Assembly: GCA_013694825.1 (NCBI GenBank)
Contig: JACDBR010000289.1
Coordinates: 1-11,716, forward strand
DNA: 11,716 nucleotides
Direction: 5' to 3'
DNA from: Solirubrobacterales bacterium
GTDB lineage: Bacteria > Actinomycetota > Thermoleophilia > Solirubrobacterales > 70-9
A model generated the notes under the pieces. The model did not search any database, had not been told where the DNA came from, and was given only the letters and a program-made list of their open reading frames with translations. Positions 1-6,845 of this stretch are shown piece by piece. How positions within the stretch are numbered: position 1 is the first letter of the stretch; each line of letters starts with the position of its first letter. The translations under genes and the position numbers were made by a program.

Positions 1-524
1 GCGACAACCCGTTCGCCGACCGCGAGGGGGCGCTCGAGGAGGTCGTGCTCTACGGGCTGCGAAACCCGTGGCGCTACTCGTTCGACCGCCAGACCGGTGA
101 CCTGTGGATCGGCGACGTCGGTCAGAGCTCCCAGGAGGAGGTCGACGGCGTCACCGCCGGGACCGCCGGCGAGAGCTTCGGCTGGTCGGCCTTCGAGGGC
201 ACGGAGCGCTTCAACGACGATCAGTCCGACCCCGACGCCGTGCCGCCGGTGCTGACCTACTCCCACGAGACCGGCGGCTGCTCGGTGACGGGCGGATACG
301 TGGTCCGCGACCCCGAGCTGCCGAGCCTCTACGGCCGCTACGTCTACGGCGACTTCTGCGTCGGCGAGCTACGCAGCTTCACCGCCGTGCCGGGCCGCGA
401 GGCGACCGACGACCGCGGGCTCGGTCTCGAGGTGCCGGCGCTGAGCTCGTTCGGCGAGGACAACTCGGGACAGATCTACGCGACTTCCGCCGAGGGCGAG
501 GTTTTCAGGCTGGTGGCGGAGTGA
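1..524 (+). CDS. PQQ-dependent glucose/sorbosone dehydrogenase-like protein, C-terminal part (copy 1 of 3, cut at left edge)
   Basis: The reading frame is open from the first complete codon at position 3 to the TGA at 522-524, so the start lies outside the window. It encodes the last ~173 residues of a soluble PQQ-type sugar dehydrogenase (GSDH/Asd family), expected to oxidise aldoses outside the membrane. Visible family motifs are GLRNP (the Arg-Asn pair corresponds to PQQ-contacting residues of Acinetobacter soluble glucose dehydrogenase), GDVGQ..QEEVD, FGW..FEG, SVTGGYV and GRYVYGDF. Two cysteines (codons 279-281 and 357-359) match the pair in copy 3 and may form a disulfide. The visible part has no lysine and is strongly acidic (about 27 Asp/Glu against 10 Arg). 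Copy 2 follows after 39 bases on the same strand, suggesting an operon. The family is clear; the exact sugar and the quinone dependence are inferred. Confidence 0.9.
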   Translation, partial: DNPFADREGALEEVVLYGLRNPWRYSFDRQTGDLWIGDVGQSSQEEVDGVTAGTAGESFGWSAFEGTERFNDDQSDPDAVPPVLTYSHETGGCSVTGGYVVRDPELPSLYGRYVYGDFCVGELRSFTAVPGREATDDRGLGLEVPALSSFGEDNSGQIYATSAEGEVFRLVAE

Positions 525-563
525 GAGTGGGCCGATGAGAGCGACGATGGGCATGGGAGACCG

Positions 564-1790
564 ATGACGAGCAGACGTATCTCGCGGCGGGGCGTCCGGC
601 TCGAGGCCGCCAGGGCGCGGAGGCTCGCCCTGGCCGCCTCCGTCGCCGCGTCGCTACTCGCCGGCCTGGCGCTGCTGGCGGGCCCGGTCAGCCAGGCCGG
701 CGCCGGCTCGGTCGTGACCAGCGTCGAGGCCAACCGGGTCGGCGGCAAGTTCTTCACGCCTACCTTCGCCGCCTCGGCACCGGGCTACGGGCGGCTGATG
801 TTCGTCACCGAGCGCTCCGGCGTGGTCCGGGTGCTGCGCGGCGGCAAGCAGCTGCGAAAGCCCTTCCTGAAGATCAAGCCGCGCGTCGGCACGACGGGCG
901 AAGGTGGCCTGCTCTCGATCGCCTTCCCGCCCGACTACCGCTCCATCGGTCGCTTCTACATCTACTTCACCGACAACGATGGCGACGTGCGGGTCGACGA
1001 GTACCGCCGCGCCGGAGAGAAGTCGCTGCGCGCCGTGCCGCGCTCGCGCCGGCCGGTGATCTCGATCCCGAACCCGCGCAACGCGACCTTCAACCACAAC
1101 GGCGGCACCGCGATGTTCGGCCCCGACGGCCGCCTCTGGCTGGCGGTGGGTGACGGCACGAATAACCCCGCCGCGACCGACCTCGGCAGCCTGCGCGGCA
1201 AGCTGCTGCGCATCAACCCGGTTCGCAAGCAGGGCCGACCCGGCTACAACGTTCCCGAGTCGAACCCCTACCTCGGAGTTCCGGGACGCGACGAGATCTG
1301 GGCCGAGGGGCTTCGAAACCCGTTCCGCTTCTCCTTCGACGGGCAGTACATCGCGCTGGCCGACGTCGGCCAGCAGACCCGCGAGGAGGTCAATTACGTC
1401 ACGATCGCCGGGTCCAGGGGCGGCGACTTCGGCTGGCCCCAATACGAGGGGGACGAACCCCAGCCGCCCGACGTGATCGACCCGATCTACGACTACGCCC
1501 ACCCGGCGCAGGGCAACGCCTCGGTGACCGGCGGGATCGTCGCCCACGACCCGCGACTCGGCGGCGACCTGGACGCCGACCGGGGGCGCTACCTCTACGC
1601 CGACTTCGCCGGGGCGCTGGGCGACAGCCCGCAGAGCTTCATCCCCCAGCCCGGGGCCGACTCGGTCGGCGACGAGCAGTCGATCAACGTCTCGATTCCC
1701 AATATCGCCGCCTTCGCCGAGGGGCCGTTGCGGGAGGTCTACATCGTCTCGCTGTTCAACGGCGTCTACCGTCTCGACCCGGCGAACTAG
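564..1790 (+). CDS. secreted PQQ-dependent sugar dehydrogenase (GSDH/Asd family), copy 2 of 3
   Basis: This 408-residue protein has the usual length for an Asd/YliI-type aldose dehydrogenase. An Arg-rich N-terminus (RR at 4-5 and 8-9) precedes a hydrophobic stretch at about 21-40 ending near AGA, so it looks like a Sec or possibly Tat signal peptide. The six-bladed propeller motifs follow in order: GLLSIAFPPDY at about 115, FNHNGGT with His178 as the probable catalytic base (matching His144 of Acinetobacter sGDH), LAVGDG at 193, GLRNPFRFSFD at 249, ADVGQ..REEVN at 266, SVTGGIVAHD at 320, GRYLYADF at 341, and a terminal VYRLDP. ATG 564 is preceded by a GGGAGA Shine-Dalgarno. Unlike copies 1 and 3 it has Ala319 and Ala349 where they have cysteines. 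It lies 39 bases after copy 1 and 15 before copy 3. The family call is firm; the substrate is unknown. Confidence 0.93.
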   Translation: MTSRRISRRGVRLEAARARRLALAASVAASLLAGLALLAGPVSQAGAGSVVTSVEANRVGGKFFTPTFAASAPGYGRLMFVTERSGVVRVLRGGKQLRKPFLKIKPRVGTTGEGGLLSIAFPPDYRSIGRFYIYFTDNDGDVRVDEYRRAGEKSLRAVPRSRRPVISIPNPRNATFNHNGGTAMFGPDGRLWLAVGDGTNNPAATDLGSLRGKLLRINPVRKQGRPGYNVPESNPYLGVPGRDEIWAEGLRNPFRFSFDGQYIALADVGQQTREEVNYVTIAGSRGGDFGWPQYEGDEPQPPDVIDPIYDYAHPAQGNASVTGGIVAHDPRLGGDLDADRGRYLYADFAGALGDSPQSFIPQPGADSVGDEQSINVSIPNIAAFAEGPLREVYIVSLFNGVYRLDPAN

Positions 1791-1805
1791 GTCCGAGGAC
1801 GGCCG

Positions 1806-3038
1806 ATGACGCGACCCGGCGGACCCACCCCATCCCCGCGGCAGGCGAGAAACCGGCTCGCCGCGGCGCTCTCCCTCGTTGCCGCGGGATGCGCAGGGGC
1901 GTTGCTGCCGATCGCCGGCGGCGTTCCGGCCAGCGGCCAGAGCGACGGCGCGAACGCACCTGCTGAACGCGTCGGCGACGGCCGCGGCGGGATCAGACTG
2001 GCCAAGGTCGGCAACTTCGCCCAGCCGGTCCACGTCAACGGCCCGCCCGGAGCTGGCAAGGTCGTCTTCGTGGTCGAGAAGGCCGGGCGGGTGCGAGTCG
2101 TTCGCAACGGCGAGGAGCTCGGCCGCTCCTTCCTCGACATCCGCGGCAAGGTCTCCGACGACGGTGAGCGCGGCCTGCTCTCGATCGCCTTTCCCAACTA
2201 CCGCAAGTCGCGCGTCTTCTACGTCTTCTACACCGACAACCGTGGCGACCTGCGGGTCGTCAAGTACAAGCGCAAGGGCCTCAAGGCGGTGCCGAAGAGC
2301 GCTCAAAGCGTGATCAGGGTCGGTCATCGCCAGGCCTCCAACCACAACGGAGGCCAGATCGCCTTCGGGCCCGACGGCTTCCTCTACATCTCGACCGGCG
2401 ATGGCGGCGGCGCCGGCGACCCCGAGAACGACGCCCAGGACAAGTCGAGCCTGCTCGGCAAGATCCTGCGGATCGACCCGACCGCCAAGGGCCGGCCCTA
2501 CCGGGTGCCGAAGTCCAACCCCTACGCCGGAAAGCGGCGCAAGGGAGCGGGTGAGATCTTCGCCCGTGGCCTCCGCAACCCATTCCGCTTCTCGTTCTCC
2601 GGAGCGCGGATCGCGATCGGCGACGTCGGTCAGGAGCGCCGCGAGGAGGTCGACATCGAGCGCGTCAAGCGGGCCAAGGGCGCCAACTTCGGCTGGAACG
2701 TCTACGAGGGCTCGTTGCGCTACCGGTCGGGCCGAATCTCCAAGCACACCAAGCCGGTCTTCGAGTACTCGCACGACCGCGGCTGCTCGATCACCGGCGG
2801 TTACATCTCCCACGACCGCTCGGTCCGCGCGCTGCGAGGACGCTACGTCTACGCCGACTTCTGCGCCGGCCAGCTCCGCAGCTTCCAGCCAGGCCGAAAC
2901 CGCGGCAGGCGCGACCGCTCGACCGGCCTCAAGGTCTCGAATCCCTCGAGCTTCGGCGTCGACGCCAAGCGCCGCCTCTACGTCGCCTCGATCAACGGGG
3001 GCGTCTGGCGCATCGCTCCCAAGGGCGGCGGCAACTAA
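1806..3038 (+). CDS. secreted PQQ-dependent sugar dehydrogenase (GSDH/Asd family), copy 3 of 3
   Basis: This 410-residue protein starts at ATG 1806 with a GAGGA Shine-Dalgarno (1795-1799), only 15 bases after copy 2. Residues 18-43 form a hydrophobic export signal. Cys29 in VAAGC resembles a weak lipobox, but the -3 residue is Ala, so simple secretion is as likely as lipidation. Propeller motifs are RGLLSIAFPNY at 122, SNHNGGQIAFGPDG at 178 with probable catalytic His180, STGDGG at 196, LLGKILRIDP at 216, GLRNPFRFSFSG at 255, IGDVGQ..REEVD at 271, CSITGGYISHD at 327 and GRYVYADFC at 345. Cys327 and Cys353 align with the cysteine pair of copy 1. The protein is very basic (about 73 Lys/Arg against about 33 Asp/Glu), unlike acidic copy 1. 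Its stop lies 4 bases from the stop of convergent metH. Confidence 0.93.
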   Translation: MTRPGGPTPSPRQARNRLAAALSLVAAGCAGALLPIAGGVPASGQSDGANAPAERVGDGRGGIRLAKVGNFAQPVHVNGPPGAGKVVFVVEKAGRVRVVRNGEELGRSFLDIRGKVSDDGERGLLSIAFPNYRKSRVFYVFYTDNRGDLRVVKYKRKGLKAVPKSAQSVIRVGHRQASNHNGGQIAFGPDGFLYISTGDGGGAGDPENDAQDKSSLLGKILRIDPTAKGRPYRVPKSNPYAGKRRKGAGEIFARGLRNPFRFSFSGARIAIGDVGQERREEVDIERVKRAKGANFGWNVYEGSLRYRSGRISKHTKPVFEYSHDRGCSITGGYISHDRSVRALRGRYVYADFCAGQLRSFQPGRNRGRRDRSTGLKVSNPSSFGVDAKRRLYVASINGGVWRIAPKGGGN

Positions 3039-3042
3039 GGCG

Positions 3043-6000
3043 CTAGTTACGCGAGGCGACAGCCTCGTCGCGCGGGGGGCCGGCCTCGGCCGCGACCGTC
3101 CCGTCGCCGTCTGGGTCGGTCTCGGGCGGCAGCACGCCGCCACGGGCGGTGCCGGCGATCAGCTCGTCGGGAGCCTCGCGCTCGGGCACGAAGCCCGACT
3201 TCATGCCGAAATAGACCGCCTGCGGGTGGTGGGCGACGATCGCGACCGTCGACTGCTCGGGCTCGACCGCGAAACCGCCCGAAAGCGACATCCCGATCTG
3301 CTCGAGGCCGAGCAGGCGCCAGACCTTCTCGTGCTCTGACTGATCGGGACAGGCCGGGTAGCCCCACGAGTAGCGCCGGCCCTGCGTCACCGGAATCCCG
3401 AGCTCGCGGCGCACGCGCGCGTGCAGCCACTCGGCCATCCCCTCGGCCGCCTGGACGCCGAGCCCGTGGACATAGAGCTGCTCGGCGAACTCGCCGTCGC
3501 GCTCAAGCTCCGCGATCCGCTTGGTCACGACCGGCCCGGAGGTGACGGCCTGGAGGGCGAGGACGTCTCGCCCGCCCGAGTCGAGCGGCTTGTAGAAGTC
3601 GGCGAGGCAGATCCGATCGTGCCTGGGCTGGCGCGGGAAGACCAGCCTCTCCAGCTCGCGCTCGCCGTCGTCGGGGTCGAAGACGACCAGCTCGTTGCCG
3701 TCGGCCGCGCAGCGAAAGAAGCCGAGCTTGGTTCGGGGGCGCAGGTAGTCCTGCTCGCGCCACATTCGCTCGAGCCTGGGAGCGAAGCCCTCGTCCTCCT
3801 CGTATCCCTCGACGATCCGCCGCCACGCCTCGCCCTTCCTGCCGCGGCCACCCCAGTGCAGCTTGAACAGCACGTGCCGGTCGAGGTAGGCGAAGACCTC
3901 GTCGAGGTCGACCACGACCTCGCGCGCGCCGAGGAACGGTGCCTCGGGCACCGGCACGCCGGTCGAGATCGCCGAGCGGACCGAGTCGTCGGTGGTCGGC
4001 GGGCCGTCGTCGGGCTTGACGGCCTTCTCGCGCAGCGCCTTGCCCTCGTCGCGGCCTCGCTCGACCAGCGCCGCCCGGGCCTCGGCGTCGACGAGCGCGT
4101 CCATCGTGTCGAGGCCGGCGAAGGCGTCCTTGCAGTAGAAGACCCCCGGCTCATAGATCTCGTCGGACTCGCGGCCGCGCGGGTAAAGGGCGCGGCGGCC
4201 GAAGTCGCGGTTGATCGCCGCGCCGCCCAGCAGGACGGGGAACTCGAGCTCTCGCTCGTGGAGCTCACCGATGCAAAGCGGCATCTGCTTGGAGGTCGAC
4301 ACGAGCAGCGCCGAGAGCCCGATCGCGTCGGCGTCGTGCTCGACGGCGGCGCCGATGATCGCATCGACGGGCACCTGCTTGCCGAGGTCGATCACGGTGT
4401 AGCCGTTGTTGGTCAGGATCGTGTTGACGAGCGACTTGCCGATGTCGTGAACGTCGCCGAACACGGTCGCGATCACGACCGTGCCCTTGGTGTGGCCCTC
4501 CATCCGCTCGAGATAGTTCTCAAGCCTGGCGACGGCCCGCTTCATCACCTCGGCCGACTGCAGCACGAACGGCAGGATCAGCTCCCCGGCGCCGAACTTG
4601 TCGCCCACCTCCTTCATCGCCGGCAACAGGACGCCGTTCAGCGTCGGCACCGCCCCGATCTTCTCGACGCTGCGATCGATCCATTCCTCGACGCCCTCGC
4701 GGCGACGGCGCAGGATGTGGAAGTGAAGCGCCTGCTCGGGCTCCATGCCCTCGGTCGGGTCGGCCTTCTCCTCGGCGGCCTCCTCGCCCTTTGACTCGAA
4801 GTGCTCGATGAAGCGCTCGAGCGCGTCCTCCCGGCGGTTCATGACCAAGTCGTCGGCCAGCTCGCGCTCTTCGGTGCCGATCTCGCCGTAGGGCGTGATG
4901 TGGTTCGGGTTGACCATCGCCAGGTCGAGCCCGGCCTCGACGCAGTGGTGCAGGAAGACCGAGTTGAGCACAGCACGAGCCGGAGTTGAGACGACGAAGG
5001 AGACGTTGGAGACGCCGAGCGAGGTCTTGACGCCGTCGATCTCGGCCTTGATCTGACGGATGCCCTTGATCGTCTCGACTGCCGAGGGTCGCCACTCCTC
5101 GTCGCCGGTGGTCAGCGTGAAGGTGAGCGCGTCGAAGATCAACAGCTCGGGGTCGAGGCCGTGCTCGCCACAGGCGAGGTCGCGGATCCGCTTTGCGACC
5201 TCGAGCTTCCGCTCAGCGGTCTTGGCCATCCCGACCTCGTCGATCGTCAGCGCGATCAGAGCGGCGCCGTGCGCTCGGGCGAGTGGCGCGACGACGCCAA
5301 GCTTCTCCTCTCCGGCCTCGAGGTTGACGGAGTTGACGATCGCCCGGCCGGGGATCTGCTCGAGCGCGGCCTCGATCACCTCCGGCTCGGTGGAGTCGAT
5401 CTGGATCGGCGCGGGCTGGGTCAGCGAGATCCGCTTCACCGTCTCGCGCATCTGATCATCCTCGTCGTCGCGCTCGGTCAGCGCGACGCAGACGTCGAGC
5501 ACGTGCGCGCCTCCCTCGACCTGATCCTCGGCGACACTCACCAGCCCGTCGTAGTCGTCAGCCAGCAGGAGCTCCTTGGCCTTGCGCGAGCCCTGCGAGT
5601 TGACCCGCTCGCCGATCAGAGTCGGCGCCGGCTCCTGAGTGAGCGCGATCGAGGTCATCATCGAGGAGACGCGGACCTCGGGATCGGGCAGCGGGCGCCG
5701 CTGCGCAACGCGTCCCTCGACCCGCTCGGCGATCGCACTGATGTGCTCGGGGGTGGTGCCACAGCAGCCGCCGACGATCGACAGCCCGTTTCGCTCTACG
5801 AACTCGCCCAGCACGTTGGAGACCTGCTCGGGCGTGGCCGGAAAGACCGTCTCGCCGTCGGGGCCCTGGATCGGCAGGCCGGCGTTGGGAACGCACGAGA
5901 CCGGCACCGGACTGTGCTCGCCGAGGTAGCGGATCGCGTCGCGCATGTCCTCCGGGCCGGTCGAGCAGTTGATCCCGACCGCGTCGGCGCCGAGCGCCAT

Positions 6001-6642
6001 GAGCGTCGTTAGCAGCGCCGTGACGTCGGTGCCGAGCAGCATCCGGTTTCCCGGCTGTACTAGGAACGCCGAGCAGACGATCGGAACGCTGCGCCCCTGC
6101 TCGACGAAGGCCCGGCGGGCGCCGAATATCGCCGCCTTGACCTCGAGGATATCCTGCGCGGTCTCGATCACCAGCAGGTCGACGCCGCCGCTGATCAGCG
6201 CCCCGGCCTGCTCGGCGAAGACCTCAGCCAGGCGGCGAAATGAGACCGCGCCGAGAGTCGGGTCATTGGAGGCCGGCAGGAAGCCCGTCGGGCCGATCGA
6301 GCCGGCGACGAAACGTCGCTCGCCCGCGGCGCTGCGGGCGATCTCGGCGGCGCGGCGATTGATCTCGACCGTCTCGGCCGCCAGGCCCCACTCCTCGAGC
6401 TTCAGCCGGCTGCCCTGGAAGCTGTCGGTCTCGAGGACCTCGGCACCGGCCTCCAGCATCTCAACGTGCACGCCCTTGATCACGTCGGGGCGGTTGAGGA
6501 TCAGCGCCTCGTGGCACTTGCCGGGCAGGTTGCCGTAGTCAGCCGCGGTGAGGTCGAACTCCTCGAGCGTCGCCCCCATGCCGCCGTCGAAGACGACGAC
6601 CCGCTCGCGGACCGCCCTCAGAAAATCTCGCTGCTCGGAAAT
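3043..6642 (-). CDS. metH: cobalamin-dependent methionine synthase MetH, probable ATT start
   Basis: MetH transfers a methyl group from 5-methyltetrahydrofolate through cobalamin to homocysteine, making methionine in the cytoplasm. All modules are present (numbering from ATT 6642, 1199 residues). The homocysteine/zinc domain has Cys226 (GINCSTGP) and the GGCCGTTPEH cysteines 293-294. The pterin domain begins at LIGERVNSQGS near 342 and includes NSVNLEAG and MVNPNHITPYG. The B12 cap is at about 640-715. The B12-binding domain has GDVHDIGKSL with lower-ligand His732, then LSALL and LLGGAA. The reactivation domain (about 920-1145) has RRYSWGYPACPDQSEHEKVW. The conserved frame continues upstream of ATG 6579 as RDFLRAVRERVVVFDGG, the normal MetH N-terminus, so ATG 6579 would give a truncated enzyme. 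No ATG, GTG or TTG occurs in frame above it. ATT 6640-6642 lies 7 bases after a perfect GGAGGTGA. A 1-base indel joining the ATG at 6657-6659 is the main alternative. Confidence 0.95.
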   Translation of the reverse strand: MSEQRDFLRAVRERVVVFDGGMGATLEEFDLTAADYGNLPGKCHEALILNRPDVIKGVHVEMLEAGAEVLETDSFQGSRLKLEEWGLAAETVEINRRAAEIARSAAGERRFVAGSIGPTGFLPASNDPTLGAVSFRRLAEVFAEQAGALISGGVDLLVIETAQDILEVKAAIFGARRAFVEQGRSVPIVCSAFLVQPGNRMLLGTDVTALLTTLMALGADAVGINCSTGPEDMRDAIRYLGEHSPVPVSCVPNAGLPIQGPDGETVFPATPEQVSNVLGEFVERNGLSIVGGCCGTTPEHISAIAERVEGRVAQRRPLPDPEVRVSSMMTSIALTQEPAPTLIGERVNSQGSRKAKELLLADDYDGLVSVAEDQVEGGAHVLDVCVALTERDDEDDQMRETVKRISLTQPAPIQIDSTEPEVIEAALEQIPGRAIVNSVNLEAGEEKLGVVAPLARAHGAALIALTIDEVGMAKTAERKLEVAKRIRDLACGEHGLDPELLIFDALTFTLTTGDEEWRPSAVETIKGIRQIKAEIDGVKTSLGVSNVSFVVSTPARAVLNSVFLHHCVEAGLDLAMVNPNHITPYGEIGTEERELADDLVMNRREDALERFIEHFESKGEEAAEEKADPTEGMEPEQALHFHILRRRREGVEEWIDRSVEKIGAVPTLNGVLLPAMKEVGDKFGAGELILPFVLQSAEVMKRAVARLENYLERMEGHTKGTVVIATVFGDVHDIGKSLVNTILTNNGYTVIDLGKQVPVDAIIGAAVEHDADAIGLSALLVSTSKQMPLCIGELHERELEFPVLLGGAAINRDFGRRALYPRGRESDEIYEPGVFYCKDAFAGLDTMDALVDAEARAALVERGRDEGKALREKAVKPDDGPPTTDDSVRSAISTGVPVPEAPFLGAREVVVDLDEVFAYLDRHVLFKLHWGGRGRKGEAWRRIVEGYEEDEGFAPRLERMWREQDYLRPRTKLGFFRCAADGNELVVFDPDDGERELERLVFPRQPRHDRICLADFYKPLDSGGRDVLALQAVTSGPVVTKRIAELERDGEFAEQLYVHGLGVQAAEGMAEWLHARVRRELGIPVTQGRRYSWGYPACPDQSEHEKVWRLLGLEQIGMSLSGGFAVEPEQSTVAIVAHHPQAVYFGMKSGFVPEREAPDELIAGTARGGVLPPETDPDGDGTVAAEAGPPRDEAVASRN

Positions 6643-6649
6643 TGCGCCT

Positions 6650-6657
6650 TCACCTCC
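6650..6657 (-). promoter_or_regulatory. metH Shine-Dalgarno sequence, partly inside the riboswitch stem
   Basis: The minus strand reads GGAGGTGA, an eight-base perfect complement to the usual 16S rRNA 3' tail. It ends 7 bases before ATT 6640-6642, and the core GGAGG ends 10 bases before it. This placement is the main argument for ATT as the metH start, because no other start-like codon in the metH frame lies in range. Its first two G residues (6657-6656) also belong to the 3' strand of the aptamer's closing stem, so ribosome access should depend on whether that stem forms. Confidence 0.75.
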
Positions 6658-6751
6658 ATCGATCCCGGCTGTCGCACCGTGTCGCGATCCGGAGATCGAA
6701 GATCGGTTGCGGCGGCTTCCGCGGTCCGGGTCCCTGAGCCGCTCTGGATGG
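6656..6751 (-). promoter_or_regulatory. SAM riboswitch (SAM-I/SAM-IV clan) in the metH leader
   Basis: Read on the minus strand, the leader carries the S-box signature in order: CCAGAGCGG, CAGGGAC, GGAAGCC, GCAACC (6710-6705) and GGTGC (6678-6674). Closing stem P1 is CCATC (6751-6747) with GATGG (6660-6656). P2 is GCGGCT (6742-6737) with AGCCGC (6717-6712). P3 is ACCG (6707-6704) with CGGT (6679-6676), and holds an inner CGATC/GATCG hairpin with a TCCG loop. CCCGG (6730-6726) can form a pseudoknot with CCGGG (6668-6664). Only 13 bases separate GGTGC from P1, so an ordinary SAM-I P4 stem is missing, which leans toward SAM-IV or SAM-I/IV. The site in front of metH is a classic SAM-riboswitch location. 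P1 overlaps the Shine-Dalgarno and no T-tract terminator follows, suggesting that SAM shuts off translation. Confidence 0.85.
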
Positions 6752-6763
6752 CCTCTAAGGACC

Positions 6764-6769
6764 AGGATA
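6764..6769 (-). promoter_or_regulatory. candidate -10 element of the metH promoter
   Basis: The minus strand reads CTATCCT, with the TATCCT hexamer at 6769-6764. A start of transcription about 7 bases downstream (near 6757-6755) would place the RNA 5' end four to six bases before riboswitch stem P1, which is what a compact leader would need. No convincing TTGACA-like -35 is visible at 16-18 bases upstream. The same CTANCCT pattern occurs before fprA and grx. Confidence 0.5.
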
Positions 6770-6833
6770 GAACAGACTTCGAGCTCTCGCGGGCCCGGCG
6801 AGCCAGGATGGCTGCCAGGCCTGGGCGCCCCAC

Positions 6834-6839
6834 TAGCAT
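6834..6839 (+). promoter_or_regulatory. candidate -10 element for a leaderless chdC mRNA
   Basis: TAGCAT (within CTAGCAT) lies 6 bases before ATG 6846. That spacing puts the transcription start on or next to the A of the start codon, the arrangement of leaderless actinobacterial genes. No Shine-Dalgarno precedes the ATG, which agrees. A recognisable -35 is not visible. Confidence 0.5.
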
Positions 6840-6845
6840 CGCGAC

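Noticed and set aside
1876..1896. Lipobox at Cys29 of the third sugar dehydrogenase
   Set aside because: The -3 residue is Ala rather than Leu/Val/Ile and hydrophobic residues continue after Cys29, so lipidation cannot be claimed.
654..3143. 829-codon open frame on the minus strand opposite the sugar dehydrogenase genes
   Set aside because: It is a GC-rich shadow: the sense strand encodes complete GSDH motifs in two separate genes, while the antisense product is Ala/Val/Asp-rich with no recognisable domain and spans both genes.
3421..4794. 457-codon open frame on the plus strand opposite metH
   Set aside because: It lies wholly inside the conserved B12-binding and activation domains of metH; its translation is compositionally biased and resembles no family.
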